Below, piece after piece: positions 6,787 to 13,014 of a stretch of DNA of 13,578 nucleotides. Numbering within the stretch: position 1 is the stretch's first letter; every line of letters begins with the position of its first letter. Under the pieces are notes generated by a model. It searched no databases. It was given only the letters and a program-made list of their open reading frames with translations, and was not told the DNA's origin. A program made the position numbers and the translations under genes. The stretch lies in the NCBI GenBank assembly GCA_031178305.1, contig JAPSJG010000037.1, positions 1-13,578 of the forward strand, read 5' to 3'. Source of the stretch: Sinorhizobium sp. Lineage in GTDB: Bacteria > Pseudomonadota > Alphaproteobacteria > Rhizobiales > Rhizobiaceae.

Positions 6787-8304
6787 ATGAAGGCCGTCTT
6801 CGTCCTCTTTGATTCGCTCAACCGACACGTGCTCTCTCCCTACGGGGGAAAGCGGGTGCCGACGCCCAACTTCGCCCGCCTGGCCGAGCACACCGCAACA
6901 TTCGAGCGCCACTATGTCGGGAGCCTGCCGTGCATGCCGGCACGCCGCGATCTGCAGACAGGACGGCTCAGCTTTCTCCACAGGAGCTGGGGGCCGCTTG
7001 AACCCTTCGACAATTCCTTTCCCGAGATGCTGTGCCGGGCCGGCTCGTACAGCCATCTCGTCACCGATCACTTCCATTATTTTGAGGATGGCGGTGCCAC
7101 CTATCACACCCGGTATGACAGCTACGATTTCATCCGCGGGCAGGAGGGCGATCCGTGGAAGGCCATGGTGCAGCCACCGTGGGAGCGCTTGCGGCAGATG
7201 TATCATGAACGGCAATTCAGCCAATCGGCACGCGACAAGTTCCGCCGCAATATCGTGAATCGCGAGTTCATCAAGCACGAGAGCGACTTCCCGTCGGTGC
7301 GCTGCTTCGCCAGCGGGCTGGAATTCCTCGAGCGGAACCGGACCGCGGACAACTGGCTCCTGCAGATCGAGACATTCGACCCGCATGAACCTTTCACCGC
7401 GCCCGAGCGGTTTCGCGAGGCATTCACGACGGGCTGGAACGGGCCGCTGCGCGACTGGCCGCGCTACGGCCGCGTCGACGAGTTGCCGGAAGAGTGCGAG
7501 GAACTGCGCGCCAACTATTATGCCGTCGTTGCACTTTGCGATTTCCTCATCGGGCAACTTCTCGACTATTTCGATCAGCACGACCTCTGGTGCGATACCG
7601 CGCTTGTCGTCACCACCGATCACGGTTTTCTTCTCGGTGAGCATGATTTCTGGGCGAAGAACCGGATGAACATGTATGAGGAGATCGTGCATATTCCGCT
7701 TTTCCTCTATGATCCGCGGCGGCCGGGGAGCGCCGGCGTCCGGCGATCGGGACTGACCCAGACAATCGATCTTGCGCCGACATTCCTCGATCTTTTCGGC
7801 GTGCCGACCCTTGCCGAGATGCAGGGGCATTCGCTCCTGCCGCTGCTCGACATTGATCGCCCGCTTCGACGGGGCGCTCTGTTCGGCTATTTCGGCGGTG
7901 CGATCAACGTCACCGATGGACGCTATACCTATCACCGCTTCCCGCCAGACCCTCGCTCCCAGGAGCTCTATCAATATACGCTGATGCCGACCCATATCTG
8001 GGAGCCGTTCACGCCGGAGGAACTCGCCGGCGCCTCGCTTGCGCCGCCCATGCCCTTCACGAAGGGAGCGCCGGTCCTCAAGGTACCGGTGATCGAGCGA
8101 TCGCCTATGTTCGACAATTACGGTCCCGGCGCGCTCCTAGAGAGTGAGACCCGGCTCTACGATCTCGCTGATGATCCGGGGCAGGGGAGGCCCCTTTCTT
8201 CCCCGGAAATCGAGGAGGAAATGACACGTCTCATGCAGGATCTCATGCACGCCAGTGATGCTCCGCCCGAAGCCTACGCACGTGTTGCGATCAAGGCCAA
8301 ATAA
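6787..8304 (+). CDS. Sulfatase / phosphonate monoester hydrolase family enzyme (alkaline phosphatase superfamily)
   Basis: A 505-residue hydrolase of the formylglycine-dependent sulfatase group. C49-M-P-A-R53, followed by R-D-L-Q-T-G-R60, matches the C-x-P-x-R...TGR signature whose Cys is oxidised to formylglycine by a maturase not present here. Other expected site residues are D9 near the N-terminus (LFDSLNR), H200 (FDPHEPF), and D278-H279 (TTDHGFLLGEHDFWAKN) with K291. The second N-terminal metal residue, usually D or Q, is S10. No signal peptide is visible, so it is probably cytoplasmic, as for rhizobial phosphonate monoester hydrolase/phosphodiesterases. It follows the GDPD on the same strand. 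The start has AAAGGGA about 11 nt upstream. The family is clear; whether the substrate is a sulfate ester, a phosphodiester or a phosphonate monoester is open. Confidence 0.88.
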   Translation: MKAVFVLFDSLNRHVLSPYGGKRVPTPNFARLAEHTATFERHYVGSLPCMPARRDLQTGRLSFLHRSWGPLEPFDNSFPEMLCRAGSYSHLVTDHFHYFEDGGATYHTRYDSYDFIRGQEGDPWKAMVQPPWERLRQMYHERQFSQSARDKFRRNIVNREFIKHESDFPSVRCFASGLEFLERNRTADNWLLQIETFDPHEPFTAPERFREAFTTGWNGPLRDWPRYGRVDELPEECEELRANYYAVVALCDFLIGQLLDYFDQHDLWCDTALVVTTDHGFLLGEHDFWAKNRMNMYEEIVHIPLFLYDPRRPGSAGVRRSGLTQTIDLAPTFLDLFGVPTLAEMQGHSLLPLLDIDRPLRRGALFGYFGGAINVTDGRYTYHRFPPDPRSQELYQYTLMPTHIWEPFTPEELAGASLAPPMPFTKGAPVLKVPVIERSPMFDNYGPGALLESETRLYDLADDPGQGRPLSSPEIEEEMTRLMQDLMHASDAPPEAYARVAIKAK

Positions 8305-8560
8305 GGCTCCGGGGATCGGCAACACGAAGCGGTATCCCTGCATAGGGGAAGCCTTCCGGGCACGCCATCAGCTTCATCGGGGAAACCTCCACCGGCGAAA
8401 TTTCGGCTGCCCGTCTCAATCAGCTCCTCAACCGCCAGCCTACTGGATGTCTCCGTGATAGAGGCCGATTTTGACGAGCCATGCAATAGCAGGGGCGAGT
8501 TAGGCCAGCCCGTCCGCCGTGCTGCCGATCAGACGACCGTAGGCCACTCGCGAAGCGGGG
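8305..8560. other. Convergent intergenic region, no gene recognised
   Basis: 256 bases between the ends of the plus-strand sulfatase gene and the minus-strand 66-residue gene. Small imperfect stems occur, such as CCCT-GCAT-AGGG at 8336-8347, but none has a T-tract. An open plus-strand frame from about 8348 to 8475 (contains ISFIGETSTGEIS) has no start codon and could be a gene remnant; this is not supported further. Confidence 0.3.
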
Positions 8561-8761
8561 TCAGACCGTTCGGACCATCTGCCAGATCTTTTCAGGATCC
8601 CTAACACCGCTCTGGTACAGCTCGATGATTTTCCTGGCGAGCTCGTCGGCCTCCTCACTGCCGATCGGCAGGTTGCGCTCTCTCAAAGCCTTGTCGAGCA
8701 CGTCTTCAAGGATGACCAGTTCGTCCGGGTGGATGGGATAGTCGCGAAAACTGTTGAACAC
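8561..8761 (-). CDS. Small hypothetical protein, 66 residues
   Basis: A short, acidic, probably soluble and helical protein (DELVILEDVLDKALRERN, then EEADELARKIIELYQSG, then DPEKIWQMVRTV). There is no signal peptide, membrane segment or cysteine pair. The start is GTG at 8761, supported by a double Shine-Dalgarno (AGGAGAAGGAG) ending 7 nt before it, one of the strongest ribosome sites in the window. This and the regular helix-forming composition argue that it is a real gene. Its style resembles small conserved hypothetical proteins common in Rhizobiales, but no named family or function is recognised. It is transcribed alone, convergent with the sulfatase gene. Confidence 0.72.
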   Translation of the reverse strand: MFNSFRDYPIHPDELVILEDVLDKALRERNLPIGSEEADELARKIIELYQSGVRDPEKIWQMVRTV

Positions 8762-8781
8762 GGCCGATCTCCTTCTCCTGC

Positions 8782-8812
8782 GGGGCGAGCGCGGGAGAAC
8801 CCTGCTCGCCCC
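8782..8812 (-). promoter_or_regulatory. Strong leader hairpin of the 66-residue protein gene
   Basis: GGGGCGAGC and GCTCGCCCC form a perfect 9-bp GC-rich stem with a 13-nt loop. It ends 2 nt before the AGGAGAAGGAG ribosome site of the small gene. In the mRNA it would be a stable 5' leader stem-loop that leaves the ribosome site exposed. It could be an mRNA-stabilising or regulatory structure. It is not a terminator for any plus-strand gene, since no T-tract follows on either strand. Confidence 0.5.
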
Positions 8813-8939
8813 AGGTATCCGCCAACGGAAGCAACTCTCTTTTGAGAAACATGAGGAAATACTAACATAACGAGCGGCGCCCCACCCGCTTTTTTGGTCG
8901 GCAGCACGGGGCTTTGCTATTCTATCTAGATGACGATGG

Positions 8940-8962
8940 ATTTAGGTCGGGTCGGCCTAAAT
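8940..8962. repeat. Inverted repeat ATTTAGG-N9-CCTAAAT
   Basis: Perfect 7-bp arms with a 9-nt centre (TCGGGTCGG). If the arms are extended by two bases, 8 of 9 pairs match. Its core resembles the second palindrome 40 bp downstream (TTTAAGG / CCTTAAA), so the two may be parts of one repeated element. Confidence 0.5.
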
Positions 8963-9002
8963 TCATGTACGGGATCGATTCTACAGCACTTCGAATCGCT
9001 GC

Positions 9003-9042
9003 ATGTCTTTGTCCTTAAATCCAGGTCGATTTAAGGAGACAT
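9003..9042. repeat. Long bulged hairpin, 14 bp stem
   Basis: ATGTCT (9003-9008) and CCTTAAAT (9013-9020) pair with ATTTAAGG (9029-9036) and AGACAT (9037-9042), giving 14 bp with a 4-nt TTGT bulge on one side and an 8-nt loop. From general familiarity, short palindromes of this AT-rich TTTAAGGAGACAT type recur in rhizobial intergenic DNA. A genome search would be needed to confirm that it is a repeat. Confidence 0.55.
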
Positions 9043-9055
9043 ACATTAGGAGATT

Positions 9056-9106
9056 AGCGCGGGATGCGGGCGGAAAACCGCGCACCTTTTTTGTTCATCC
9101 CGCGCT
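9056..9106. repeat. Inverted repeat AGCGCGGGATG / CATCCCGCGCT around the amidohydrolase stop
   Basis: Perfect 11-bp arms (9056-9066 and 9096-9106) are separated by 29 nt that contain the smaller hairpin. The amidohydrolase stop codon (9097-9095) lies at the edge of the right arm, so in its mRNA the last codons pair with the 3' untranslated region. Likely a 3'-end processing or stability structure, since the minus strand has no T-tract after it. Confidence 0.5.
9066..9092 (+). terminator. Terminator-like hairpin with T6, plus strand
   Basis: GCGG-AAAA-CCGC (9070-9081), extended by G-C pairs across a 2-nt bulge, is followed after 3-5 nt by TTTTTT (9087-9092). It reads as a weak-to-moderate rho-independent terminator on the plus strand, with no plus-strand protein gene upstream. 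Confidence 0.35.
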
Positions 9107-10396
9107 CGTCAGAAAAGCTGGCGCGTAATCGGAGCCTTCCACGGCATGAGGCCGGCCGTCGATCCGCAACTCGCTGATGCGTGCCGGCGTGCGGGCGATC
9201 ACTTTGCCGCGGCGGATCACCGCCAGGCGGTTGGGCTTCAGCCGAAGGGCCTCAAGCGGGTCGCGCGCCTGCAGGATGATCAGGTCGGCGTTACACCCCT
9301 TTTCAAGCCCATAGCCCTGAAGACCCATGGTCCTCGCCGAATTGACCGTCAGTGCATCGAAGATATTCTTCCTGTCCTCGATGCCCGCCATCTGGGCGAT
9401 ATGGACCGCCATTTGACCGACTTCCAACATGTCGGCCGAGCCCATCGAGTACCAGGGGTCCATCACGCAATCCTGGCCGAAGGAGACATTGAGGCCAGCC
9501 TCCATCAGTTCGCGCACGCGCGTCAAGCCACGGCGCTTCGGATAGGTGTCGTGCCGGCCCTGCAGCATGGTGTTGATCAGCGGATTGGAAACGACGTTGA
9601 TCTCGGCCTCCGCCATCAGCGGAATGAGCTTCGAGACGTAGTAATTGTCCATGGAATGCATCGAGGTGAGATGCGATCCGGCAACGCGGCCCTGAAGCCC
9701 GAAGCGGATCGTCTCTCGTGCCAGCGTCTCGATGTGGCGCGACATCGGATCGTCGGTCTCGTCGCAATGCATGTCGACCGGCAGCCCCCGCTCGGCCGCA
9801 ATCCGGCAGAGCGCTTCGACCGAGGCGGTGCCGTCCGCCATCGTGCGCTCGAAATGCGGAATGCCGCCGACAACATCGATGCCCATGTCGAGGGCGCGGT
9901 TCAGCGCATCGACCGCCCCCGGCGAGCGGTAATAGCCGTCCTGCGGGAAGGCGACGAGCTGCAGGTCGATATAGGGCGCGACCTTCTCGCGGACGTCGAG
10001 CATCGCCTCGACGGTCACCAGTCGCGGATCGGTGGTATCCACATGGCTGCGGATATGGAGAAGCCCCTGCGTGACCGCGAGATCGCAGTAACGCAGCGCT
10101 CGTTCGACCAGAGCCTCGCGCGTCAGCGTCGGCCTGAGTTCGCCCCACAGCGCGATACCTTCGAGGAGCGTGCCGGAGCGATTGAGCCGCGGCAGCCCGA
10201 GCGAGAGCGTCGCGTCCATATGGAAATGCGGGTCGACGAAGGGCGGCGAGACGAGCCGGCCCACCGCGTTTATCTCCTCGTTCGCCGACGCCTCGATCTT
10301 AATGGAGACCTCAGCGATCTTGTCGCCTTGAATGCCGATATCGATGCCGCTGCGGCCGTCGGGGAGGTTTGCGTTTCGTACGATGAGGTCGAACAT
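9095..10396 (-). CDS. CodA-type amidohydrolase (cytosine deaminase-like)
   Basis: A 433-residue cytoplasmic metal-dependent hydrolase. Residues in the positions of the E. coli CodA site are H57-F-H59 (metal), Q152 (AFPQDG), H210 with E213 (MHCDETDD), H242 (GSHLTSMH) and D309 (FGQDCVMDPWY). Closing segments NSARTMGLQGYGLEKG and NADLIIL also match CodA. Compared with E. coli CodA (HDD), the triad before VMDPWY reads Q308-D309-C310, so the residue that contacts the pyrimidine in CodA is Cys. The true substrate may be another cyclic amidine or N-heterocycle. The ATG start has only a weak ribosome site. The gene lies 295 nt downstream of the LacI regulator on the same strand and is divergent from the mocDEF-like genes. 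Confidence 0.88.
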   Translation of the reverse strand: MFDLIVRNANLPDGRSGIDIGIQGDKIAEVSIKIEASANEEINAVGRLVSPPFVDPHFHMDATLSLGLPRLNRSGTLLEGIALWGELRPTLTREALVERALRYCDLAVTQGLLHIRSHVDTTDPRLVTVEAMLDVREKVAPYIDLQLVAFPQDGYYRSPGAVDALNRALDMGIDVVGGIPHFERTMADGTASVEALCRIAAERGLPVDMHCDETDDPMSRHIETLARETIRFGLQGRVAGSHLTSMHSMDNYYVSKLIPLMAEAEINVVSNPLINTMLQGRHDTYPKRRGLTRVRELMEAGLNVSFGQDCVMDPWYSMGSADMLEVGQMAVHIAQMAGIEDRKNIFDALTVNSARTMGLQGYGLEKGCNADLIILQARDPLEALRLKPNRLAVIRRGKVIARTPARISELRIDGRPHAVEGSDYAPAFLTSAG

Positions 10397-10691
10397 GGTG
10401 GCACCGATTTCAAGGATGGTTGCAGCGTATCCAGGTTGTGTTGCATAACCCGGTGCGAAATGCGGGCAGCCGACATCAAACTATGCCCGGCCAAAAATGG
10501 CAAAGGCTGTGTGATCTGGTCCGGCATGGCGGCACGCAATGTCCAGCCACGATCCTTACCGTCGGCCGCACGGTGATGTCTCGGCGGCACCAGTGACCGC
10601 ATGGATAGGCCCCATGGGGCCTCGTTCATTCGGGAGCGATGGCGGCGCCATAAGCGTCGACCCATGAACAAAACTGTCCGGCTGCCGTCCG
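10397..10691. other. Spacer between the LacI gene and the amidohydrolase gene
   Basis: 295 bases without a recognisable gene on either strand. It holds a 16-bp perfect palindrome (listed separately). No confident promoter for the amidohydrolase was found, so it may be transcribed from its own weak promoter or by read-through from the regulator gene. Confidence 0.4.
10607..10622. repeat. 16-bp perfect palindrome AGGCCCCATGGGGCCT
   Basis: It lies 70 bp past the stop of the LacI gene and 211 bp before the amidohydrolase start. As RNA it could fold as AGGCCC-CATG-GGGCCT, but no T-tract follows on the minus strand. As DNA it is a symmetric site without the central CG usual in LacI operators. Function unknown. 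Confidence 0.45.
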
Positions 10692-11723
10692 TCAGATACT
10701 CTCCGGCAGGAAGATGTCAAAAGGCAGGATCGTTTGCCCCGGCATACCCGCCTCGCCCCGGTCGATCGCGTCGATCATGAGGTTGATCGTTTCTTTCGCG
10801 AGCGCCTGGACCGGTGTGGCGATCGCCATGATCACCGCCTCGTCGGCAAGGGCCGCGCGAGATTCCGGCGTCAGTTCGTTGACGACGACGTGCAGCTTGC
10901 CCTCGAGCTTCTCCTCTCGGATTGCCGAGATCGCCCCTTCCATGCCGCCACCGCAGACATAGAAGCCGAGGAGGTCCGGATGGCGCTGCAGGAGATCGAG
11001 CGTCGCCTCATGGGTGATTTCGGCGGTATCGAGGTTGACCATCGTGTCGAGAACCTCGAACTCCGCGGCCTTCTCGCGGAAGTACGAGCGAAAGGCAATC
11101 TCGCGCAGCTCGTGGCCATGAAAGCGATGGCTGCCGATGAAGGCGGCGACCTTGCCGGGGCGCTTTGCCGCCCGGGCGATCATCCAGGCGGCCGTCCGTC
11201 CGACCTTGTGATTATTGAGGCCGATATAGCCCTCGCGCACGCCAGTCGCGAAATCGGAGAGAAGCGCGAAGCACGGAATGCCGCGCTCCCGCAGCTCCTC
11301 GACCGCTGCGGTGACGGCCGGATAATCGGGCGCGACGAAGGCGATTGCCTGGTTGCGGACCGCCATTGCTTTCAGCTTCTCTGTGATGCCCGCCGGGGTC
11401 GAACTGGAGACGAAGTCGATTTGCGGGACGGCGCGGACATGGGTGAGCGACAGGGCGGCATTCTCCATTTCCTTCGCAACCGCCTGATAGAAGGCCTGCT
11501 GCGGCTTTTGCAGGAGAAAGCCCAGCCGGTACTGCGGCACATCCTCGAAGACCCGTTGACGCAGGAGGCCGACGGCGTGGTAGCCGAGCCCCTTCGCCGC
11601 ATCGTAGACCCGGCGCGCCGTCTCCTCTCGCACGGGATGGCGCCCGTTCAGAACGCGGTCGACCGTTGCGACGCTCACGCCAGCGGCGCGCGCGAGATCG
11701 GCGATTGTCGGCCTGTTGGCCAT
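10692..11723 (-). CDS. LacI-family transcriptional regulator
   Basis: A 343-residue repressor-type protein. Residues 5-27 (PTIADLARAAGVSVATVDRV, then LNG) are the LacI helix-turn-helix plus hinge helix, with D in the VDRVLNG box where many members have S. Residues from about 60 form the periplasmic-binding-protein-like sensor domain (YRLGFLLQKP start; NNHKVGRTAAWMI; VVNELTPESRAAL; ILPFDIFLPESI end), as in regulators responding to sugars or polyols. Length is typical. AGGAG lies 6 nt before the ATG. It is divergent from the mocD-like gene and upstream of the CodA-like gene, so it probably controls both and itself. The inducer is unknown; an inositol- or sugar-like compound is plausible. Confidence 0.93.
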   Translation of the reverse strand: MANRPTIADLARAAGVSVATVDRVLNGRHPVREETARRVYDAAKGLGYHAVGLLRQRVFEDVPQYRLGFLLQKPQQAFYQAVAKEMENAALSLTHVRAVPQIDFVSSSTPAGITEKLKAMAVRNQAIAFVAPDYPAVTAAVEELRERGIPCFALLSDFATGVREGYIGLNNHKVGRTAAWMIARAAKRPGKVAAFIGSHRFHGHELREIAFRSYFREKAAEFEVLDTMVNLDTAEITHEATLDLLQRHPDLLGFYVCGGGMEGAISAIREEKLEGKLHVVVNELTPESRAALADEAVIMAIATPVQALAKETINLMIDAIDRGEAGMPGQTILPFDIFLPESI

Positions 11724-11744
11724 GTTCTTCTCCTGACGTTATTC

Positions 11745-11758
11745 CCTCATGAATGAGG
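11745..11758. promoter_or_regulatory. Inverted repeat CCTCAT-GA-ATGAGG in the lacI leader
   Basis: Perfect 6-bp arms with a 2-nt centre, about 20 bp downstream of the predicted lacI transcription start and 22 bp upstream of its start codon. Its position suits autoregulation by the LacI protein, although the centre is GA rather than the common CG. Candidate operator only. Confidence 0.4.
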
Positions 11759-11783
11759 TCAGCAATTTGACGGTTTTTGAGAG

Positions 11784-11814
11784 AATATATCATGACTGCA
11801 TTGAGACTTGTCAA
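11784..11814 (-). promoter_or_regulatory. Promoter of the lacI gene
   Basis: On the minus strand, TTGACA (11814-11809) is followed after 19 nt by TATATT (11789-11784), or after 17 nt by the poorer GATATA. The -35 is a full consensus match; the long spacer lowers confidence. It overlaps the plus-strand mocD promoter. Confidence 0.4.
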
Positions 11815-11829
11815 AAGTCAAAATATTCT
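11801..11829 (+). promoter_or_regulatory. Sigma-70-type promoter of the mocD-like operon
   Basis: TTGAGA (11801-11806), spacer of exactly 17 nt, TATTCT (11824-11829). Transcription would begin near 11836, giving a leader of about 43 nt to the chosen mocD start at 11879. The inverted repeat GACTT-N5-AAGTC (11805-11819) lies inside both this promoter and the opposing lacI promoter and is a second candidate operator. Confidence 0.5.
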
Positions 11830-11878
11830 TTCTGACATCATGTGGAGGCGCATATCGGGAGCGCCTCGGGAGGCAGGA

Positions 11879-12970
11879 ATGACGACGGGTCCGACAAAAC
11901 GAGATTACAGCCTGCTTGGCCGCGATGCCCAAGCCGCGGTCGAGAGCGGCCTTGCCGCTGCCGAGTGGTATCACACCGAAATTCCGCGCAAGCAGATGAA
12001 GGAACTGATGAAGCGCGAGGATGGGCCCGCCATTCGCGACACGATCATCTGGCTCGGCAGCATGGTGGTCTTCGGCTGTCTCGGCATCTATTTCTGGGGC
12101 AGCTCATGGGCGGCTCCCTTCTTTCTTGCCTATGGCGTGCTCTATGGTTCGGCTTCCGACAGCCGCTGGCATGAATGCGGTCACGGCACCGCCTTCAAGA
12201 CGATGTGGATGAACGACGTCGTCTACCAGATCGCCTGCTTCATGATCATGCGTAACCCGGTGACCTGGCGCTGGAGCCACACCCGCCACCACACGGACAC
12301 GATCATCGTCGGCCGCGACCCGGAAATCGCCGTCATGCGGCCGCCGGACCTCTTTCGCCTGATCCTCAACTTCTTCGGCATCCTCGACGTCTGGCACGCG
12401 GTCATCGACATGGTGCGCAACGCCTTCGGCGTGATCAGCGCTGCGGAAAAGACCTTCATTCCGGAAATGGAGCGGCCGAAGGCGATCCTCGTCGCCCGCA
12501 TCTGGCTTACCATCTATCTCGCGACGATCGGGCTTTCGGTCTATCTCGGCTCGATACTCCCGCTGATGCTGATCGGCCTGCCGCGCCTTTACGGCGCCTG
12601 GCACCACGTGCTGACCGGGCTCCTGCAGCATGGCGGGCTTGCCGACAACGTCATCGACCACCGGCTGAACAGCCGCACGGTCTATATGAATCCGGTGAGC
12701 CGCTTCATCTACTGGAACATGAACTACCACGTCGAACATCACATGTTCCCGATGGTGCCTTATCACGCGCTGCCGAAGCTGCATGAGATGATCAGGCACG
12801 ACCTGCCGGCGCCCAATCCGTCGATCCTCCACGGCTACCGTGAGATGATCCCTGCCTTCCTGCGGCAGTTGCGCAATGAGGATTATTTCCTGAAGCGGGA
12901 GCTGCCGCCGACGGCGAAACCTTATCGCGAGGAGTTTCATAGCGACCGGGCCGTGCAGGCCGCCGAGTGA
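11879..12970 (+). CDS. mocD: MocD-like membrane di-iron oxygenase/desaturase
   Basis: A 363-residue protein of the membrane fatty-acid desaturase/hydroxylase superfamily. Histidine boxes that bind the di-iron centre are visible: H98-E-C-G-H102, H134-T-R-H-H138, H242-H243 with H251, and H284-V-E-H-H288. Hydrophobic segments lie near 54-72, 78-92, 113-125, 204-235 and 272-282. In rhizobial rhizopine catabolism MocD with ferredoxin MocE and reductase MocF is thought to demethylate 3-O-methyl-scyllo-inosamine; homologues in many genomes may instead act on lipids or other methylated compounds. The start is ATG 11879, with GGGAGG 5 nt upstream. An in-frame ATG at 11840 has no good ribosome site, and one at 11777 lies upstream of the promoter. 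First gene of the operon with the ferredoxin and reductase. Confidence 0.87.
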   Translation: MTTGPTKRDYSLLGRDAQAAVESGLAAAEWYHTEIPRKQMKELMKREDGPAIRDTIIWLGSMVVFGCLGIYFWGSSWAAPFFLAYGVLYGSASDSRWHECGHGTAFKTMWMNDVVYQIACFMIMRNPVTWRWSHTRHHTDTIIVGRDPEIAVMRPPDLFRLILNFFGILDVWHAVIDMVRNAFGVISAAEKTFIPEMERPKAILVARIWLTIYLATIGLSVYLGSILPLMLIGLPRLYGAWHHVLTGLLQHGGLADNVIDHRLNSRTVYMNPVSRFIYWNMNYHVEHHMFPMVPYHALPKLHEMIRHDLPAPNPSILHGYREMIPAFLRQLRNEDYFLKRELPPTAKPYREEFHSDRAVQAAE

Positions 12971-13014
12971 AGCGGGCGGGCAATCAGAACCAAAACATTT
13001 GAATGGAGGAAACC

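Larger units (their letters stand above)
8915..9092 (+). ncRNA. Candidate small RNA, about 160 nt
   Basis: An extended -10 box TGC-TATTCT (8915-8923), with only a weak -35 (TTGGTC, 8894-8899, 18-nt spacer), would start transcription near 8930. The transcript would carry stem-loop 1 (8940-8962), stem-loop 2 (9003-9042) and end at a GC stem with GNRA-like AAAA loop followed by T6 (9066-9092). No plus-strand protein gene precedes this terminator-like end, which is the main reason to suspect a stand-alone RNA. Alternatively the stems belong to a mobile intergenic palindromic element. Purely a sequence-pattern prediction. Confidence 0.3.
8813..9094. other. Gene-free, palindrome-rich intergenic region
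   Basis: From the leader hairpin of the small gene to the amidohydrolase stop there is no protein gene. The region is more AT-rich than its surroundings and holds two inverted repeats (8940-8962 and 9003-9042), an extended -10 box and a terminator-like structure, listed separately. The transcription start of the minus-strand small gene must also lie here, but no clear promoter pair was found for it. Confidence 0.5.

Noticed and set aside
6205..7995. 596-residue minus-strand open frame opposite the GDPD and sulfatase genes
   Set aside because: It lies antisense to two genes with clear catalytic motifs, has low-complexity basic composition without a recognisable domain, and is the kind of long shadow frame expected in GC-rich DNA.
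8348..8475. Plus-strand open stretch downstream of the sulfatase gene as a gene remnant
   Set aside because: No start codon or ribosome site, and no family recognised in the translation; kept only as a remark in the intergenic entry.
8873..8895. AGCGG-N8-CCGCT followed by a T-run, plus strand, as a terminator
   Set aside because: Only a 5-bp stem, with no plus-strand gene upstream; it lies in the promoter-side region of the minus-strand small gene.
8683..8907. 74-residue minus-strand frame overlapping the small protein gene
   Set aside because: Different frame from the 66-residue gene, which has a far better ribosome site; it would also run through the GC hairpin.
9146..10576. 476-residue plus-strand open frame over the amidohydrolase gene
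   Set aside because: Opposite a protein with the full CodA metal-site set; no ribosome site and no domain.
11777..11878. N-terminal extension of the MocD-like protein to ATG 11777
   Set aside because: That codon lies upstream of the predicted promoter, and the extension resembles no family member; ATG 11879 has GGGAGG at 5 nt.
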